This document shows, in pieces, positions 1 to 7,631 of a stretch of 16,790 bases of DNA. The notes below the pieces were generated by a model that saw only the letters and a list, made by a program, of their open reading frames with translations, did no database searches and had not been told where the DNA came from. The translations under genes and the position numbers were made by a program. This DNA comes from Smithella sp. D17. GTDB taxonomy: Bacteria; Desulfobacterota; Syntrophia; Syntrophales; Smithellaceae. The DNA is taken from positions 1 through 16,790 of the forward strand of contig JQOA01000223.1 of assembly GCA_000753945.1 (NCBI GenBank), read 5' to 3'. Every line of letters starts with the position of its first letter. Position 1 is the first letter of the stretch.

Positions 1-159
1 CAATCCAATTTTTACGTCATCCTTTTCCGGAATAGAAATATTCCCTTCCGTTGAAGCAATGATAATGGTCTTTCCTGATGATGACGGGCCAAACTCTTTA
101 GTCACATCAACCTTGATCGTCAGGATGTCGCCGTCCAGTTTCATTTCTACGTTTTTCAT
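1..159 (-). CDS. Small conserved hypothetical protein (3' part outside window)
   Basis: Fifty-three codons run open from an ATG at 159 to the window edge, so the C-terminus is missing. A strong ribosome binding site (GGAGGG, complement of 166-171) sits 6 nt before the ATG, which supports this start. The visible protein begins MKNVEMKLDG and contains the stretch KEFGPSSSGKTIIIASTEGN. It has no signal peptide or membrane segment. I recall similar short (about 60 aa) proteins of unknown function in deltaproteobacteria, but no function can be assigned. GPSSSGKT resembles a phosphate-binding loop only superficially; the protein is far too short to be a P-loop NTPase. It follows darG by 130 bp on the same strand and could be read through from the defence operon or have its own promoter. 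Confidence 0.75.
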   Translation of the reverse strand, partial: MKNVEMKLDGDILTIKVDVTKEFGPSSSGKTIIIASTEGNISIPEKDDVKIGL

Positions 160-289
160 CTTTTGCCCTCCTTGATGCTTCAATTACCATTTACATCTTC
201 CCGTAATTCGGCGGGACATCCTCAAATCCGCGCATTAATTGCTCATTAATTGTACCTGTCCCATTTTTTTCCAATTTTTTCCCAAGTGA
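160..289. other. Intergenic gap with short direct repeat
   Basis: This 130-bp AT-rich gap lies between the darG stop and the small conserved gene. The 9-bp sequence CATTAATTG occurs twice, at 233-241 and 244-252, an 11-bp period that would place both copies on one face of the helix. A small regulatory site for the downstream gene is possible. I see no clear terminator hairpin and no convincing -35/-10 pair, so darG and the next gene may be co-transcribed. Confidence 0.3.
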
Positions 290-1411
290 TTATAGCCAAG
301 AACTTTCTAAAACCGGCAGGCTGGAACTATGTTGAACATTCAGCCATTTAAGCACTGCCAGATTTCTGATGGTTTGAGCAACATTTTCGCTGTCAAGAGC
401 AGGGCGACGTTTCTGTTTCCATTGGAGCACGTAGGACAGGACATCCGTTTCGGCAGGCTTATCCTTTCCATTTCTCTTCAGTTCCTTTTCTGCAAAAAGC
501 ACTGTCGAAACGATCTCTGCCTGCATTGTGTTCATACGTACAAATAAATCAACGGTTTTCTCAATAATCGGTTCCCATTTTACGATCTCATTTTCATAAG
601 CTTTTTTGGCATCGGCAAATGTTTGTCCGGTTTTGACCATAAACATTCTGCCATATTTCTGTTCCCTGATCAGTTCATGATTTACTAATTTTGTAATCAT
701 CTCTCTCAGTTTTGGAGAAAATGGGCCATAGCTGCTTTTCATAAAAGCCAAACCGGTCGGCAATCCCTCCATTGTTGCAACGAAAGCTATCTTTTGAAAG
801 GTTGTTCTTCCCACGGGCCAGTGGTACGGTTGTTGCTCAATCCGGTTGAGAATTTCTACCAGGGCGATCCAGGCAGGTTTGATCCATTGTGGGTTTGGCA
901 TCTCAGCAGATGGTTTTTCGGCATCACCGTTCCGGTTCAGGAATTCCAGTTTTAATTCTTCATGGGGGGTTCCATAAGGCGCATACAATTCAACAGGAAT
1001 ATCCATTGTTTTTAAGTATCGATATAACGTTGGTCCCACGATTCGCCATTCCAGTTGCCCTTGGCCGCATCCCAGAGGCGGCACGGCAAGAGACGTAATG
1101 CCCCATTCCCGGTAATGTTTCATCAAATAATCCAAGCCCCGCATGATATCTTTCAAATTAGAAACAGAACGCCAGTGGTCTTTTGTTGGAAAATTGATAA
1201 CCCAGGGTGTCAGTAAGGATTTATACAGATAGGGCTCACCAAGTTTGACTTCTCCCCGCCTGCACCGTTCCGCGTAATCCTTAAACATATCGGGGAATTG
1301 GTTTTTAAATTCCAAAGCCAGCCCCTTCCCCATAACACCAACACAATTAACCGTGTTAATCAAAGTCTGCGCCTTTGATTTGAACATATCGGCGATTAAA
1401 ACATCTATCAT
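290..1411 (-). CDS. darG: DarG: macro-domain DNA ADP-ribosyl glycohydrolase antitoxin
   Basis: Antitoxin of the DarTG system. It removes ADP-ribose from DNA bases modified by DarT and, through its C-terminal half, is thought to bind and block DarT. The N-terminal macro domain (about residues 1-155) shows the ALC1-like/DarG pattern: INTVNCVGVMGKGLAL at 18-33, INFPTKDHW at 72-80 with Lys77 matching the catalytic lysine position of DarG, and the phosphate loop PPLGCGQGQLEW at 111-122. The C-terminal half (about 175-373) carries a YGPFSPKLREMI segment typical of the DarG/SocA-like helical domain. Length (373 aa) fits the family. ATG start with GAGG about 7 nt upstream. It follows darT by 12 nt in the order toxin then antitoxin, as is usual for DarTG. 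The loop reads GQGQL, where the motif as I remember it has GNGGL. Confidence 0.9.
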   Translation of the reverse strand: MIDVLIADMFKSKAQTLINTVNCVGVMGKGLALEFKNQFPDMFKDYAERCRRGEVKLGEPYLYKSLLTPWVINFPTKDHWRSVSNLKDIMRGLDYLMKHYREWGITSLAVPPLGCGQGQLEWRIVGPTLYRYLKTMDIPVELYAPYGTPHEELKLEFLNRNGDAEKPSAEMPNPQWIKPAWIALVEILNRIEQQPYHWPVGRTTFQKIAFVATMEGLPTGLAFMKSSYGPFSPKLREMITKLVNHELIREQKYGRMFMVKTGQTFADAKKAYENEIVKWEPIIEKTVDLFVRMNTMQAEIVSTVLFAEKELKRNGKDKPAETDVLSYVLQWKQKRRPALDSENVAQTIRNLAVLKWLNVQHSSSLPVLESSWL

Positions 1412-1423
1412 AAGCCATCCTCT

Positions 1424-2017
1424 TTATCTGAAAAACATTTGTGAGTTCACTATAGCAGACATGGAAACATTTGTCCTTTGAAAAAAAATCAGCGCTTCAT
1501 TGCAGGAAACGTATGCGCCAAGCAGATATTTGGTCGCAACTTTGTCGGGCACCAAAACTTCAGCGCACTTAATGGATTTGTGTTCCCATTCTTCAAACTG
1601 ATTATGGGGATGCGTCCACGATGCAGCAAAAATCATGTCTTTATTCAAATATTTCAGCCCCCCTGGACAAGGGAAAAATCGTGCATAATCACTTGAAGCG
1701 TTACGATCTGCAACTATCGCTCCCGGTAAATTCATGACAGCGGGATCAATTTGCAAAATGCAAAGCTCGGCATGCTTTGCCTGTAAAACATACATCATAG
1801 GATTGCGGGCATCAAAATAAAAATTGACGTAAGCATGCAAGGCCAAACCACCGGGAATAATCTTCTTCGCACGCCTTTCCTGAATATCTCTTGACGCTAC
1901 CGATACATGAGAGAACCCACCGGCCTGTTTGTGAGAAAAAATGCCATGCCGGCAAATCGACGAGATATTCTCGATATGGGTAATGTAATGAAGTTCTTTT
2001 ACATCTTGAAAGTTCAA
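1424..2017 (-). CDS. darT: DarT: DNA ADP-ribosyltransferase toxin (DUF4433)
   Basis: NAD-dependent toxin that ADP-ribosylates bases of single-stranded DNA (thymidine or guanosine depending on subfamily). It blocks replication and acts in anti-phage abortive defence. The 197-aa protein has the family hallmarks: an N-terminal ELHYITHIENISSI for NAD binding (residues 8-21), an Arg pair in IQERRAKK (48-49), GG.LHAYVNFYFDARNPMMY (57-76), and CAEVLVP with Glu153 at the expected catalytic position. The start is TTG at 2017: an in-frame TAG lies directly upstream and a GAGG sits 8 nt before the TTG, so no ATG start is possible in this frame. A weak toxin start followed by an ATG antitoxin start fits a need for antitoxin excess. 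I cannot say from sequence alone whether it is a DarT1 or DarT2 enzyme. It lies 61 nt after the TOPRIM gene. Confidence 0.88.
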   Translation of the reverse strand: MNFQDVKELHYITHIENISSICRHGIFSHKQAGGFSHVSVASRDIQERRAKKIIPGGLALHAYVNFYFDARNPMMYVLQAKHAELCILQIDPAVMNLPGAIVADRNASSDYARFFPCPGGLKYLNKDMIFAASWTHPHNQFEEWEHKSIKCAEVLVPDKVATKYLLGAYVSCNEALIFFQRTNVSMSAIVNSQMFFR

Positions 2018-2078
2018 CTATATTGCCTCATCAGTTTTTACTTGATTAACTTATTGGAGAATATTATTTTTCTGACGT

Positions 2079-2693
2079 TCATACCGAGACGCCAGCCGCC
2101 TTCTCTGCAAAGCGTCGAAATGTGCATGAGCGCTTAATGTGATTGAAATCAGGCATGGCTTTAGCAATCTTTATGGCATCACGACGATCTTCATAACAAC
2201 GATGGGTGCCAATTTCCTGGTTAAAGATTTTAGTAAGGCGAGTCTTTGGCTTGCTTATACCTTCAGGATCTTTATAATTTATCAGCCGTCCCACCGGATG
2301 AGGATACTTCCAGGTTGCGATGAAATCCCTCACAGCCCTTGTGTCGGCTAACAGCCAGGCTTCCAGCTCTTCCTCTATACAGACAAGGGCCACCTTGCGC
2401 AGCGGCACATTGTTGGATTTAAGCGACGAAAATATTTTCTGCCGGTCATCTTTTCGGCATGGTTTGATGTGCTTCTCACGCCACGCCGGATAGAGATCCC
2501 ATACGATGACCACCTTGTCGCAACTGTTAACCAGCGTTGATGCAACAAGGCCACAATCTTTCAATAGATTTGTCTTGACATCCATATACTGAGAGACAAT
2601 CTCAATCCCAGGTTTTAATCTCTCCAGAAAATATCGACACACCTGACCGTCTGCCCCGTCCCGCCCGCACTCAAAGATCATCCCTATTTTCAT
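2079..2693 (-). CDS. TOPRIM/DUF4276-like protein paired with the AAA ATPase
   Basis: A 204-aa protein starting MKIGMIFECGRDG. It has the acidic pattern of small stand-alone TOPRIM-like (DUF4276/OLD-type) proteins: Glu8 after strand 1, Asp66 in VVIVWDLYP, and an acidic helix CIEEELEAWLLAD at 105-117. Such proteins sit next to ABC-type ATPases in defence loci and are predicted nucleases or toxins released or directed by the ATPase (compare OLD, and AriA/AriB of PARIS). The classical TOPRIM DxD is only partly visible, since the second acidic position of the motif reads Tyr68. This may mean a diverged metal site or a subfamily with different chemistry. It starts 3 nt after the ATPase stop with AGGG 8 nt upstream, so the two are almost certainly co-translated. 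The family placement is from memory of motifs, not a search. Confidence 0.68.
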   Translation of the reverse strand: MKIGMIFECGRDGADGQVCRYFLERLKPGIEIVSQYMDVKTNLLKDCGLVASTLVNSCDKVVIVWDLYPAWREKHIKPCRKDDRQKIFSSLKSNNVPLRKVALVCIEEELEAWLLADTRAVRDFIATWKYPHPVGRLINYKDPEGISKPKTRLTKIFNQEIGTHRCYEDRRDAIKIAKAMPDFNHIKRSCTFRRFAEKAAGVSV

Positions 2694-2696
2694 CGT

Positions 2697-3824
2697 TTAA
2701 GCCCTTGTTAGGTTTCCCATGGTGTATAGCTTGCCGGGAGCAAATTTTCTTGCCCATTCAGTTAAATCCTTGTTGTCTGCCGGTCTGGTAAAAACTGGCG
2801 ACCCTTCCTTATTCCGTTCCACAACAATGATCTGCGAAAGCGGCAGCAGATCTAACAGATAGGGTGAATGGGTCGTGGCAATCACCTGCCCCTTCCTCGC
2901 TTGGACGAAGGCGCGAATTTCTTCGATGATCAGATGAATGGTCCGAGGATCGAGCCCGTTTTCAATTTCCTCTACCACTATGACAGAGGGAGGATGGGGA
3001 TGGCGGAGAACACACAAAAGAGCCAGAACGCGCAAGGTTCCCTGAGACAACAACCAACCAGCCAGCTTATCATCGATGCCTTTTTCCTGTAATGTCAGAT
3101 AAAAGTTACGCTCCAATTCCGATGTGATAGCTGGCTGCAGGTCGTCGGCGTAGGGCAGAACGCTCTGCAATGTTTCGATGATGCCGCGGAATACCGAGAC
3201 ATCCGCACTTCTAATGCTTTCAAAATATTCAGCGATGTTGGCGCCGTCTTTCGATAGGTCCACCCCGCCTTTTGTTCTTTTCTGAAGCAAGGGATACTGC
3301 ATCTGCTGCGGCAAAATAGTGAGAAATTGCCATGAGGAGGTCATCATCTGCAAACGCTTATCGCTACTGATTCTGTGTTCGGGAAAAGAATCTTCCCTCA
3401 TGCCAGCCGGCGGGCCTTCTTCGGGAGATATTACCTTGAATTCTCGGATGCCGATAGTATTGCCCTGGCGATCCATATCGAGTGATAAATCAACGTGTAC
3501 AGGAATATCACGGAGGAGTCCTTGCCGAAATGATCCCTTAATTTTGAAGGACATAGGGTTAGAGATCTTTCTGTTCTTCTTTACTTTGTGTTCAACCGCC
3601 TTGTTCCAGATATGTTCAAAACCGCGCCAGGGCTGAATCGCCTCGTCTATTCCCTTCAGAACAATGTGTTGAAACAACTCGAGTCCTTCGATCAGGCTGC
3701 TTTTCCCGGAACCATTATTGCCGATAAAGACGGTTAGCGGGGTGAAACGGATCACAACGCTGTCGCGCACGGCCTTGAAATTTTTCAGTCGGAAAGATTG
3801 TAAAGGCAATTTTGTTACAGTCAC
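2697..3824 (-). CDS. AAA/ABC-type ATPase (AAA_15/AAA_21, OLD/PARIS-like)
   Basis: A 375-aa SMC/ABC-like ATPase. Walker A is IGNNGSGKSS (34-43). The signature region LLSQGTLR (258-265) is a degenerate LSGG. Walker B is VIVVEEIENGLDP (281-293) with Glu285/286, and the H-loop is TTHSPYLLDLL (317-327). The N-terminal SFRLKNFKAVRDS is the usual first strand of recombination- and defence-linked ATPases. It lacks a fused TOPRIM domain; that activity appears to be supplied by the next gene, making a split OLD- or PARIS-like pair. The start is GTG at 3824, overlapping the methyltransferase stop by 4 nt (GTGA), with AGGGGG about 8 nt upstream inside the methyltransferase gene. Its translation is therefore coupled to the methyltransferase. 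Likely role: sensor or regulator that controls the TOPRIM partner. This is inference. Confidence 0.85.
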   Translation of the reverse strand: MTVTKLPLQSFRLKNFKAVRDSVVIRFTPLTVFIGNNGSGKSSLIEGLELFQHIVLKGIDEAIQPWRGFEHIWNKAVEHKVKKNRKISNPMSFKIKGSFRQGLLRDIPVHVDLSLDMDRQGNTIGIREFKVISPEEGPPAGMREDSFPEHRISSDKRLQMMTSSWQFLTILPQQMQYPLLQKRTKGGVDLSKDGANIAEYFESIRSADVSVFRGIIETLQSVLPYADDLQPAITSELERNFYLTLQEKGIDDKLAGWLLSQGTLRVLALLCVLRHPHPPSVIVVEEIENGLDPRTIHLIIEEIRAFVQARKGQVIATTHSPYLLDLLPLSQIIVVERNKEGSPVFTRPADNKDLTEWARKFAPGKLYTMGNLTRA

Positions 3825-6800
3825 TTTGCTAACCCCCTTTCTACGTCCCGGTAGGCGTTGGCGGCAGCCACACGTTCCGGGTCGGGTAAAGATAATTGGG
3901 AAAGAACAAGTAAAAATTCTTCTTCCGTCAAACCGTACAGATGGGCAACCAGACCATCGATCTGGGCCTCCAGCGGCAGGGTGAAGGCGTCGGGATTCTG
4001 CCGTTTGGCGGCGATAATCTTGTCCACAAGTTTGATGAATTGCTCCTGTTCGGACGGAGGAATCTTTTTTAGCGGTATCAACGAGAGCGGCTTGTTAAAG
4101 TATTCCCTGGCTTTACCCTTTGGCTTGCCGATAAATCCGTAAAACCAGTCGATAAGTTTGGAATTAAGAAGGGATAAGACATACTTGATGTTCATCTTGT
4201 TATCGGTCATTACAATGGCCCGGATATCGCCGCCATCGTTGAAATATTGCTCATTGTCGTAGGCAAAACGATTTCTTTCGGCCCGATAGGGGACAACAAT
4301 TTTTTCTTTGGCGTCAAATACGGCTTTATTGCGGGGCCGCTCAAGCCTGTACCAAGGATATAATCCATCTGCCACTTCATTCCTGTCTTTCAGGGCATCT
4401 TTATGAGATTCCAAATAGGAGTATGCCCGTGGATATCTTTGCATCTCTGCTTGATTGTCCACATAAATCAGATACTTCCCTCTGTCGCGGATTGCATATC
4501 TTTCAATATCGCCATTCTTTAAATTCTTTCTTAGAACCTCTTTTTCAAACTTCATTTTTTCTGCAAATTCGCGCGTAATCGTGAAAACAGTATTCTTCCC
4601 AGACGTTGATCCCTTTTCTATTACTGCAATATCTCCAAGCAGAACGGAATCTTTTTTGAGTTTGTCAATAATTGATGAAGCTGTCCGGTCTGCTATAATC
4701 CAATCATCTTTCAAATCATCTCGTTTGATCACAGAGGCCCGAAGGTGTTCTTCAATGTCGCTTGACAATATCTTCTCATCTGAGACCGCCTCAAAGAAAA
4801 TGATGTCACTGGAAGCTGTCTCCTTGTATGAAAAAGAGATGCATGTATGAATACTTGCAGCATCAAAGACCATATGGTCCTTGAAATTGATTACCTTGGA
4901 AATATGGTTTTTCAGGTAACGCCGCAAATTTTTGGCGTAGTCATTGCCAAGAAAATAATTGGAAGTAATTAAGGCACAACAACCATTTTCTCTTAGAAAT
5001 TCGATACCCAGGTAAATGAAATAATAAACAATATCATTGTAACCGGTGTGAATGGTTTTGTAATGCTCTGCCAGATAACGATAGAGGTCTTTGCTGATAG
5101 TATTGACATTAAAATATGGCGGATTGCCGATCACGATATCGAAACCGTCCTGGATATTGAACATGGTTCCCATGTCGAAAAAGCCGGCGGCATGGACGGG
5201 GTCGAAGGGGTTCCAGGAGGCAATTAGCCCGGCGTTTGACGTACTGTATCTGTTTTCAATGAGCGCCTTCTTTAACTCTTCCCTCTTGGTTTTCTCGGCC
5301 TGTCGCAGCTTCTTTTTCTCAGCGTATTTGCGCGTATAGAAAAGCCTCTGCCGCAAATTCTTCAGTTCATCCTCAATAGCATAAACGTTCTCGATTCCCA
5401 GTTGGAGCTCCTGTTGCGGCTTGTCAATGCCCACAAGGGTGTTGGCAGCGACAAATTTGGTTTCCAGATTGGGCAAGGCCAGGATGTTGCGGTTTGGTCG
5501 CTCGTCCATCACCTTCTGGTCGACAATAAGAGAGATAAAAAAGCGGAGCTTCGCGATCTGGACGGCAATATTCTGGATATCCACTCCATAGATGCAATTT
5601 TCAATCAAGAAGAGCTTGCGGGTATAGTCCAATTCATGCCGGTTGCTGCTGAAGGCTTCCTCAATTGCCCGGACACGTTGCTCAATATTATCCAGCGACC
5701 TTGCACGGATTTCTTCATCTTCCATTCTTTCGGCACGCTGCCGGTCGCGCTTAGCCTTATCCAATTGGGCCTGTTTCCACTGTCTGTTATAGGGGTCGAG
5801 CTTTCCCAGAATGAAGACCATCTTGTGAAGGATGCCCATCGGAAATGCGCCGGAACCGCAAGCGGGATCGAGGATTTTACAGTTATTAATAGCCCCGATG
5901 AGGAAGTTAACCTCTTCTGTGTCTGAATCCTTTTCATCTTTGAACAGATGCCCGGTCTCGGTATACGAGAGGAGATGCCTCAGTTTGTCATGAACGGCTT
6001 GTTTTTCCTTTTGAGATAGCTTTTCGGTATTCGGAGACGATGCCGCTCCTTTATTGTGGAGTTCCAGCAATTGGTTTTCTAAATAATGCAGCAGGCTTTC
6101 ATCCACCATGTAATTGACGATCTCGCGGGGAGTGTAAAATGAACCTGTCTGTTTACGTGCAGTCGTTTGCGTCTCCGGATTGTAGCTTGCCAGAAGATTT
6201 TCAAACACACGCCCCAGGAGTTCCGGGTCTAAGGCGATTTCTTCTTCGACGGGCGTGTTTTCCTCGATGGTAAACTTATATTTTTCCAGGATGCGGATCA
6301 AACCGCTGACGCGGACTTCCTTGTATTTTGGACTGCCGTAATCTTCGGATAGATCAATACTGGTTTCCTCGGCAAAGAAAAGTTCATCCGGTACAAATGG
6401 CTGCTTGGATAAGGTCGAAGAAAAACCATCTATACGAGTTTCTACATTCTTGCCGTCGATGGTCTCAAAGGTGTCCAGACACTCAAAAAGACCGCCATTG
6501 AGAAAAGGGATATCCTCAAAATATTTAAGGGCCTTTTCTTTTTCCTGAAAAAGGTCTTTATAGCGAAAGGCTGTGGGGACGGAGTATTCCTCGGAAACAC
6601 CCGCAGCGCTTTTCCTGTTGGTGATAAAATGTCTGCTGTTGGGAAGATCCTTATTCATGTCTGTGTTCAGGGTGGCAAAAAAGAGGTTCTGCAGGATGGC
6701 TTTGTAATAACTGCCCGGATCGCCGTCTTTATTTGAGACAGGAGATTTTACCAGTACTCCGGCCAGCTCTGCCGTATCAAAGAGAGTTGCCGGGATCAGT

Positions 6801-7627
6801 CTTTTTTCCTTCAAAAACCAGCAGAAAATGAGGCGGGTCAATAAACGGATGACATTGAGCGAGGAATTATGATGTTCTGTCAATTTATGGGGATTGGGGT
6901 ATCGGACACGTTTCACAGCCCAGAAGTACCAGTCGGCAATTTCTTTGAAGAAACGCTTGTTTAATTCCGATGTGTCCAGTGTCTTCTGCCAAGCCCGGTG
7001 GAGTTCGACAAAATTGGTGAAGCCCTGTCGGCGATGAAGCTGATCAAAAGAGAGGTCAAAAAGTACTTCAATATGCGCCCGATGCGGGGTTTCGATTTTG
7101 ATGTCTTTAATGAGGGTGATTTTTTCCAGCACATCTTTATTTTCATCCCGTTTGTGCTGACGGCGATTAATCACGGCCAACGTCAGGTATTGCCCGTGCT
7201 TAAACAGAATCATAACCGGCATGGGAAACAGGCGATTGACTTCGCGCGTTATGTTGCTCAGTTCCGTCCGGCTGTATTGGTCTTTGGAAAGTGCAATGGC
7301 AAAAAACAAATACGTTTCAATAATGGTTCTATCGACTTTTTGCGTATCGAACAAGGATATTTGCTTGCGGATTTCTTCCTTGGAAAGTTGAAAGAGCAGA
7401 TCGACATATTGCCAATCTTTCACTAATGCTTTTTCTTCATTGAATTTTGACTGCGCTATAAAAAAGGTCTCTTTGAAATTTGCGTAATTGGGTTTATCCA
7501 GCGGCGCCTGGCGGTCGGTGTTATAGCCCAGTGTTGAAAAAAGATTCAAGGCGTTGGCGGATAGACTGCCACTTGTAAACGCGCCAAGTGAAGCGATGAT
7601 GTTTTGCTTTACGTCCAGATTTGCCAT
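3821..7627 (-). CDS. Eco57I-type N6-adenine DNA methyltransferase with TaqI-like specificity region
   Basis: A 1268-aa class I SAM-dependent DNA methyltransferase of the gamma type. Residues 495-508 (GSFYTPREIVNYMV) form motif X, 587-595 (DPACGSGAF) the SAM-binding motif I, 681-684 (GVDI) motif II, and 832-838 (VIGNPPY) the catalytic NPPY that marks amino-methylation of adenine. Roughly residues 1060-1230 (around PWYRLERPRNK and YVLSLLNSKLIDWFY) look like a TaqI/Eco57I C-terminal target-recognition region. The 490-residue N-terminal part shows no PD-(D/E)xK nuclease motif that I can identify, so cleavage probably lies with the upstream PLD-helicase. ATG start with GAGG seven nt upstream; that GAGG spans the last codons of the helicase gene (4-nt gap), which couples the two. 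No separate specificity gene is present. Probably both protects the host and, with the helicase, restricts foreign DNA. Confidence 0.9.
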   Translation of the reverse strand: MANLDVKQNIIASLGAFTSGSLSANALNLFSTLGYNTDRQAPLDKPNYANFKETFFIAQSKFNEEKALVKDWQYVDLLFQLSKEEIRKQISLFDTQKVDRTIIETYLFFAIALSKDQYSRTELSNITREVNRLFPMPVMILFKHGQYLTLAVINRRQHKRDENKDVLEKITLIKDIKIETPHRAHIEVLFDLSFDQLHRRQGFTNFVELHRAWQKTLDTSELNKRFFKEIADWYFWAVKRVRYPNPHKLTEHHNSSLNVIRLLTRLIFCWFLKEKRLIPATLFDTAELAGVLVKSPVSNKDGDPGSYYKAILQNLFFATLNTDMNKDLPNSRHFITNRKSAAGVSEEYSVPTAFRYKDLFQEKEKALKYFEDIPFLNGGLFECLDTFETIDGKNVETRIDGFSSTLSKQPFVPDELFFAEETSIDLSEDYGSPKYKEVRVSGLIRILEKYKFTIEENTPVEEEIALDPELLGRVFENLLASYNPETQTTARKQTGSFYTPREIVNYMVDESLLHYLENQLLELHNKGAASSPNTEKLSQKEKQAVHDKLRHLLSYTETGHLFKDEKDSDTEEVNFLIGAINNCKILDPACGSGAFPMGILHKMVFILGKLDPYNRQWKQAQLDKAKRDRQRAERMEDEEIRARSLDNIEQRVRAIEEAFSSNRHELDYTRKLFLIENCIYGVDIQNIAVQIAKLRFFISLIVDQKVMDERPNRNILALPNLETKFVAANTLVGIDKPQQELQLGIENVYAIEDELKNLRQRLFYTRKYAEKKKLRQAEKTKREELKKALIENRYSTSNAGLIASWNPFDPVHAAGFFDMGTMFNIQDGFDIVIGNPPYFNVNTISKDLYRYLAEHYKTIHTGYNDIVYYFIYLGIEFLRENGCCALITSNYFLGNDYAKNLRRYLKNHISKVINFKDHMVFDAASIHTCISFSYKETASSDIIFFEAVSDEKILSSDIEEHLRASVIKRDDLKDDWIIADRTASSIIDKLKKDSVLLGDIAVIEKGSTSGKNTVFTITREFAEKMKFEKEVLRKNLKNGDIERYAIRDRGKYLIYVDNQAEMQRYPRAYSYLESHKDALKDRNEVADGLYPWYRLERPRNKAVFDAKEKIVVPYRAERNRFAYDNEQYFNDGGDIRAIVMTDNKMNIKYVLSLLNSKLIDWFYGFIGKPKGKAREYFNKPLSLIPLKKIPPSEQEQFIKLVDKIIAAKRQNPDAFTLPLEAQIDGLVAHLYGLTEEEFLLVLSQLSLPDPERVAAANAYRDVERGLAK

Positions 7628-7631
7628 TACC

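Noticed and set aside
1..159. A P-loop in the small left-edge protein (GPSSSGKT).
   Set aside because: The protein is too short and lacks the surrounding strand-loop-helix context and Walker B.
5402..5937. Frames of 174 codons (plus) and 110 codons (minus) inside the methyltransferase region.
   Set aside because: Both overlap the methyltransferase segment that encodes motif I and its following helix; no start signal or family resemblance supports them.
6998..7426. A 142-codon plus-strand frame.
   Set aside because: Antisense to the N-terminal part of the methyltransferase, without family resemblance.
3821..7627. A Type IIG restriction enzyme with its own nuclease.
   Set aside because: No PD-(D/E)xK-like motif was found in the N-terminal part by eye; structure prediction could reverse this.
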